Part shown: in pieces, positions 60,011-64,000 of the stretch
Layout: each line of letters starts with the position of its first letter
Numbering within the stretch: position 1 is the first letter of the stretch
Assembly (NCBI RefSeq): GCF_000348985.1
Contig: NC_035925.1
Coordinates: 496,001 to 560,000 of the forward strand
Length of the DNA stretch: 64,000 bases
Source of the DNA: Huiozyma naganishii CBS 8797
Lineage: Eukaryota > Ascomycota > Saccharomycetes > Saccharomycetales > Saccharomycetaceae
Reading direction: 5' to 3'
Notes under the pieces: generated by a model
What the model saw: only the letters and a program-made list of their open reading frames with translations
What the model was told of the DNA's origin: nothing
Databases searched by the model: none
Made by a program: the position numbers and the translations under genes

Positions 60011-61169
60011 ATCGAAATTGGTTAGTTTTTTGTTCTGGTCACAAGCTCACTTTGAGCTATTAATTGCAGAACTGCTTGAACTAACTAACCAAAGCATTTC
60101 GTTATATAAAAAGATGAACTATACATCTCCCCTTGTTTGGATGATCCGAGTGGTGGAGTGGAGGGAAAGGACGTGGGGTGGAAGCAGTAAGATTCCAGCG
60201 CACAAAGCCAAACTTGAAAAACCTCAACCAGTATACAGATCGACCAATAAGAAAAGTTAGATAAGAAGATAAAGATTTGATGTTACCGTTTTGGTTCAAT
60301 CTTTCTCTGATCTATCTGAGCCCTAAATCCATCTCGAGTGCTTTCAAGAACATGCCTAACTAATTGCCTCATTACACGTGTTTTTGCATCCCCACTTAAC
60401 GGAAACACTGGGTTCGTACCCCAATTCGGAGGTAATTGATACCTCCTACGGAAACATAATGTGTTCCACGAGAATGAGAAGGGGAACAAAATGTGTTTTA
60501 AGGTGCTTGTCCCTCTGAGATACGATGTCAACGGAAAAATTTGTTATCTTTTTTTTTCTCTTTGGGAGAATATTTTCTTATCAAAATATGCGGTTTGAAT
60601 TTGGATCTTATCAGCAATAAAGAACAATTGTCCGCATACAGTGCCTTGTCTACGGTTCTGCGCTTCTTCTTTGATTATTTTTGGAGCCAATAACATTCCA
60701 GTTTTGTTAGAGGAGAACGCAAATTGTGAAAATGACAGGCCTCCCCTTCTCGAACCCTATGTGCATCCTGACACCATTTTCTCCATTCCCTTCAATCGAC
60801 TAGATGTGGTATGGTTGGAGTGGCATATTATGCGTTATCGGACCCCTCTATCTTAATTATGGAAAAGGAAACCACTTTTGTAACCCTTTCCTGGTGGATA
60901 AGTTATCTACTTTTCTTGTAACACTACTAGCTATCTTCTGCACAAGCAGATAAGATGATAGTAGTACTACCAGTAGTGAACAGTTTTTACTGCGACTTTC
61001 TGTTCGGAAATATGGAGGCTAGTTACGTGTATCCTTGTTTGAGGATATGGAACTGCAAGAGTTATAAAAAGGGTTACAATGGACCTTGTCATTTTGATTG
61101 AGTCACTGAAGTATAGCTTCCCTCTTGGACTGGCAATAGAAAAACAACATACAATCAAAACATACCAAG
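60011..61169. promoter_or_regulatory. Divergent DAL1-DAL4 promoter with a GATAA cluster
   Basis: A 1159-base spacer with GATAA-type (UAS-NTR) sites on both strands: 60260-60265, 60268-60273, 60544-60548 (reverse), 60577-60582 (reverse), 60607-60612 (reverse), 60835-60839 (reverse), 60897-60902, 60903-60907 (reverse) and 60949-60954. They fall into a DAL1-side pair, a central group and a DAL4-side group. A weak match to the allophanate-response element UIS-ALL (core TTTGCGTTC on the minus strand) lies at 60714-60728. The arrangement fits nitrogen catabolite repression. Confidence 0.75.
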
Positions 61170-63077
61170 ATGCCAACTGACGGATTGACAGCTATCTTCA
61201 GTCACCCATCGGCTAAGAACATACAACCATACTCTTCCATTGTCACACGTAATGACTCAATTGATATTGAGAGAGATGGTATATCAAGTGGAATGAAAAA
61301 TGACAAAATCTCTACCAAAATTTATGAGGAGAGTCCGTCTATAGAGGAATCTGATATTTCCATAGAGCGTGAATATAAATCGATATGGTCCAAGATCTAT
61401 TATGATTATATTGTGCTGGACAAAAGCACACTGGACGTTTCTCTCAAAGAATCTTTTCTATACAACCGAGACTTGAAACCAGTTGAGGAAGCAAGGAGAG
61501 TTTGGGATTGGTACAATTATTTATATTTTTGGTTAGCCGACTGTTTCAATATCAATACATGGCAGGTTGCCGCTACTGGTATGCAGCTTGGATTGAACTG
61601 GTGGCAGTGTTGGTTAACGGTTTGGATAGGTTACACATTTGCCGCCATATTCGTCGTTTTAAATTCAAGGTTCGGTACCGCTTACCATTTGTCATTTCCT
61701 ATAAGTTGCAGAGCTTCTTTTGGGATTTTCTTTTCGCTCTGGCCCATTATAAACAGAATTGTCATGGCTATAGTCTGGTACGCTGTTCAAGCTTGGTTGG
61801 GGGCTGAACCAGTGTCGCTGATGCTAAGGTCCATTTTTGGTAAAGATTTACCTAACAGAATTCCTAACCACTTCGGTTCCCCAAATTCCACCACATACCA
61901 GTTTATGTGTTTCTTCATTTTCTGGGTCGTTAGTGTCCCATTTGTGTTAGTTCCACCCCATAAGATTAGACATTTGTTTACGGTGAAAGCTGCCCTGATT
62001 CCGTTTGCTGCCTTTGGATTTTTGATCTGGGCTTTGAAGAAGTCACACGGGCATATCGCTTTGGGCAGTTTGAATGGTTTATCCCCCGGTGGTTCAACAT
62101 TTTCTTGGATTTTTGTCAGGTCTCTAATGGCGTGCATCGCCAACTTCGCAGCTTTAATCATCAATGCACCAGATTTTGGAAGGTTCGCCAAAACGCCGCA
62201 GGCATCCTTGTGGCCTCAGTTGTTCGCTATCCCATTTTTCTTTGCCATCACTTGTCTAATCGGTATTTTGGTGACAGCCTCAGGTTATCATATGTTTGGT
62301 ATCAACTACTGGTCCCCATTGGACGTCTTGGGTAAGTTTTTAGAAACCTCCTTTACCAGAGGAACGAGGGCAGGGGTCTTTTTGATTTCCTTTGTGTTTG
62401 CCTTGGCTCAATTGGGTACCAATATTTCCGCCAACTCTTTGTCCTGTGGTACCGATATGACTGCTTTGTTCCCCCGTTACATAAACATCAAGCGGGGTTC
62501 TGTGTTCTGTGTGCTAATGGCGTTGTGTATTTGTCCATGGAACATGATGTCAAGTTCTAGTAAGTTTACCAGTGCTCTGGGTGCATATGCCATCTTTTTG
62601 TCCAGTATTGCTGGTGTGATCTGTGCCGATTACTACATAGTAAGAAGGGGCTACTTCAAATTGACCCACATGTTTTTGGCTCAAGAAGGGTCGTTCTACA
62701 TGTATGGTAACAGGTTTGGGATCAACTGGAGGGCTTTGGTAGCTTACCTCTGCGGTATAGCCCCAAATCTTCCTGGGTTTGTTGCTGATGTTGGTAACAA
62801 TATACACATTTCTCAAGGAGCTGTTAGGTTATACTGGTTGGGCTATCCGGTTGGCTTTTTTATTGCTTTGGTCATATACACTTTATTGTGCTTCTTTTTC
62901 CCGGTCCCTGGCACGCCTGTTAACAACATTTTGAAGGATAAGGGCTGGTTCCAAGCATGGGCGGACGTTGAGGACTTTGAAACGGAATGGAGAAGAGAAT
63001 TAAGGCGGCCAAACCTATACGATGACACCGTCAGTGTGATGGATTGGGATGAAAAAGAAGTTAGAATTATTTACTAA
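61170..63077 (+). CDS. DAL4: Allantoin permease Dal4
   Basis: Plasma-membrane allantoin transporter of the NCS1 (Fur/Dal) family. The product is 635 residues, identical in length to S. cerevisiae Dal4. The cytosolic N-terminus (1-110) ends in SLKESFLYNRDLKPVEEARR, followed by about twelve membrane spans beginning at WYNYLYFWLADCFNINTW. Other blocks are PISCRASFGIFFSLWPIINR, NAPDFGRFAKTPQASLWPQ and GTNISANSLSCGTDMTALFPR. It is very close to the S. cerevisiae protein throughout. The gene after it is DCG1 rather than DAL2. Confidence 0.97.
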   Translation: MPTDGLTAIFSHPSAKNIQPYSSIVTRNDSIDIERDGISSGMKNDKISTKIYEESPSIEESDISIEREYKSIWSKIYYDYIVLDKSTLDVSLKESFLYNRDLKPVEEARRVWDWYNYLYFWLADCFNINTWQVAATGMQLGLNWWQCWLTVWIGYTFAAIFVVLNSRFGTAYHLSFPISCRASFGIFFSLWPIINRIVMAIVWYAVQAWLGAEPVSLMLRSIFGKDLPNRIPNHFGSPNSTTYQFMCFFIFWVVSVPFVLVPPHKIRHLFTVKAALIPFAAFGFLIWALKKSHGHIALGSLNGLSPGGSTFSWIFVRSLMACIANFAALIINAPDFGRFAKTPQASLWPQLFAIPFFFAITCLIGILVTASGYHMFGINYWSPLDVLGKFLETSFTRGTRAGVFLISFVFALAQLGTNISANSLSCGTDMTALFPRYINIKRGSVFCVLMALCICPWNMMSSSSKFTSALGAYAIFLSSIAGVICADYYIVRRGYFKLTHMFLAQEGSFYMYGNRFGINWRALVAYLCGIAPNLPGFVADVGNNIHISQGAVRLYWLGYPVGFFIALVIYTLLCFFFPVPGTPVNNILKDKGWFQAWADVEDFETEWRRELRRPNLYDDTVSVMDWDEKEVRIIY

Positions 63078-63226
63078 TCGAAACACCCCTTCTCTCTTGC
63101 ATTTTAAGCACTATACTGCATTATTTCATCAAACTTATACAGTTCTTTATTCTTAGTTTTTTCAACATTCTATTCTATTTTTCGATTTACTGAAAATGCG
63201 TTATTCGCCGAATAAGCTAATTTCTC
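63078..63226. terminator. Short DAL4-DCG1 convergent spacer (DAL2 site)
   Basis: 149 AT-rich bases between two convergent stops, including TATACAGTTC and T-rich runs. In S. cerevisiae DAL2 occupies this interval; no remnant of it is visible here. Confidence 0.6.
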
Positions 63227-63982
63227 TTATGGAGATGATACACTTTTATTAAAATCGGCGATCATCATCACAACTCTCACACCTATAGCCACAGAATCCA
63301 CAAAAACAATCCCAGCTCCTGGAAATTCCTTTGAAAGACTGGTCTGTAATCCAGAAAATCCTGCACAACCTAAAATGATAATTTTTGATTTCAATCTCTC
63401 AATGTTCTCTTTTCTGATGACATCTACAATTTTTGCAAAGTTTTCCGGTAAATGCAAATCGAGTACTTGAATATCAGAAGATATTGTGCCCTTCCATAAA
63501 GATTGATTGATGACACTGCTGGTAAGGTATTTGGATTCAACAGACTCATTCAAGATCGGTACCCATTCTTTATTTGATGTAATTATAGAAAATGGCTTGC
63601 TGTTGATCATGTTACAATAATGGATTGAAGTATCTAGCAATCCCATTACAACTGTCTTACTAGTTGTAGATTTTATTACGGATAACAGCTCAGCTACCAA
63701 CGGATGATCAGAAAAACAAGCCACCAGTACACCGTCGTATTTGTTGTAGAAGTAAACGGAACCGGCATCTGTCAGCATTGGCAGACAGGCCTCTGCGCTT
63801 CGTAAACTAGACTCCTTACCATCAATCTGGAGTGGAGCGCTCGCAGGTCCTGTGGCAAACGTAAGGGCCAAAGACTTGCTATTTAATTCCTTCTTAAACA
63901 GTGCCCTGATATTCTGTTCTACCTCATGAGTCATTGATTCAGAGCTGTTCGGGTTGACAACTAAAATATGAATTTGACTCAT
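63227..63982 (-). CDS. DCG1: Dcg1, Asp/Glu/hydantoin racemase family
   Basis: Product of the DAL cluster gene of unknown exact role; the family includes hydantoin and aspartate/glutamate racemases, so a part in allantoin racemisation has been suggested. The product is 251 residues (244 in S. cerevisiae). The start MSQIHILVVNPNSSESMT is the family N-terminus. The two catalytic cysteines expected of the fold are in VLVACFSDHPL (near 109) and IIILGCAGFSGLQ (near 207). It converges with DAL4 across 149 bases; its promoter begins at the window edge. Confidence 0.93.
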   Translation of the reverse strand: MSQIHILVVNPNSSESMTHEVEQNIRALFKKELNSKSLALTFATGPASAPLQIDGKESSLRSAEACLPMLTDAGSVYFYNKYDGVLVACFSDHPLVAELLSVIKSTTSKTVVMGLLDTSIHYCNMINSKPFSIITSNKEWVPILNESVESKYLTSSVINQSLWKGTISSDIQVLDLHLPENFAKIVDVIRKENIERLKSKIIILGCAGFSGLQTSLSKEFPGAGIVFVDSVAIGVRVVMMIADFNKSVSSP

Positions 63983-64000
63983 CTTGGCACTATTTCAGTT

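Noticed and set aside
60641..60856. 71-codon frame within the DAL1-DAL4 promoter
   Set aside because: It lies among GATAA sites and has no recognisable content.
63192..63202. GAAAATGCGTT, similar to UIS-ALL
   Set aside because: It is one base short of the consensus and lies between two convergent gene ends, not in a promoter.
1..64000. Search for Ty elements/LTRs, a point centromere, CRISPR or bacterial-type features
   Set aside because: No LTR pair, no CDEIII-like TTCCGAAA core with an AT-rich CDEII, and no repeat array was seen by eye; the window is ordinary yeast euchromatin.

Overview
The window is nuclear DNA from a budding yeast of the family Saccharomycetaceae. Almost every gene matches a Saccharomyces cerevisiae gene at close to full length. 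Genes are compact and nearly intronless; the one intron I find has perfect yeast GTATGT and TACTAAC signals. S. cerevisiae chromosome V, VI and VII genes are interleaved, while genes expected in an unduplicated ancestor (BNA6, PRE4, TAD1, RTF1, VRG4 and others) are absent. This indicates a post-whole-genome-duplication species with its own pattern of paralogue loss, plausibly of the Kazachstania/Naumovozyma group. The species itself cannot be fixed from this sequence.

Region 1 (1-12.9 kb): GPI16 (cut by the left edge), HSH155, ABZ2, MES1, HAS1 and TDA1. HSH155-ABZ2-HAS1-TDA1 follows the YMR288-YMR291 order, with MES1 inserted from the sister copy.

Region 2 (13-49 kb): one block that S. cerevisiae has split between chromosome VII-left (YGL224-253) and chromosomes V-right plus VI-right (YER034-043, YFR040-053). 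In order it carries a YER034W-like gene, PHM8/SDT1, KRE29, GLN3, YEN1, MXR1, SAH1, a SAP4/SAP155 gene, ERJ5, KEG1, IRC6, DUG1 (containing a 20-N assembly gap), the spliced carrier YFR045W, CNN1, KAP114, YGL242C, RMD8, RAI1, BRR6, KGD4/YMR31, RET2, RTG2, RPN12 and hexokinase.

Region 3 (49-64 kb): beyond hexokinase, which lies near telomeres in S. cerevisiae, synteny ends and intergenic spaces lengthen. It carries a STB2/STB6-like gene, a small hypothetical frame, a BMT-type (DUF3589) beta-mannosyltransferase that S. cerevisiae lacks, a MNN1-family alpha-1,3-mannosyltransferase, and a DAL allantoin cluster (DAL1, DAL4, DCG1) from which DAL2 is missing at its usual place.

Functional links: Gln3, encoded at 16.5 kb, is the GATA activator expected to act on the GATAA-rich DAL1-DAL4 promoter at 60-61 kb. 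Tda1 is the kinase known to phosphorylate the hexokinase N-terminal serine, and both genes are here. The two mannosyltransferases probably act on cell-wall mannan in the Golgi. Several initiation codons were placed at the first in-frame ATG where the open frame runs further upstream.
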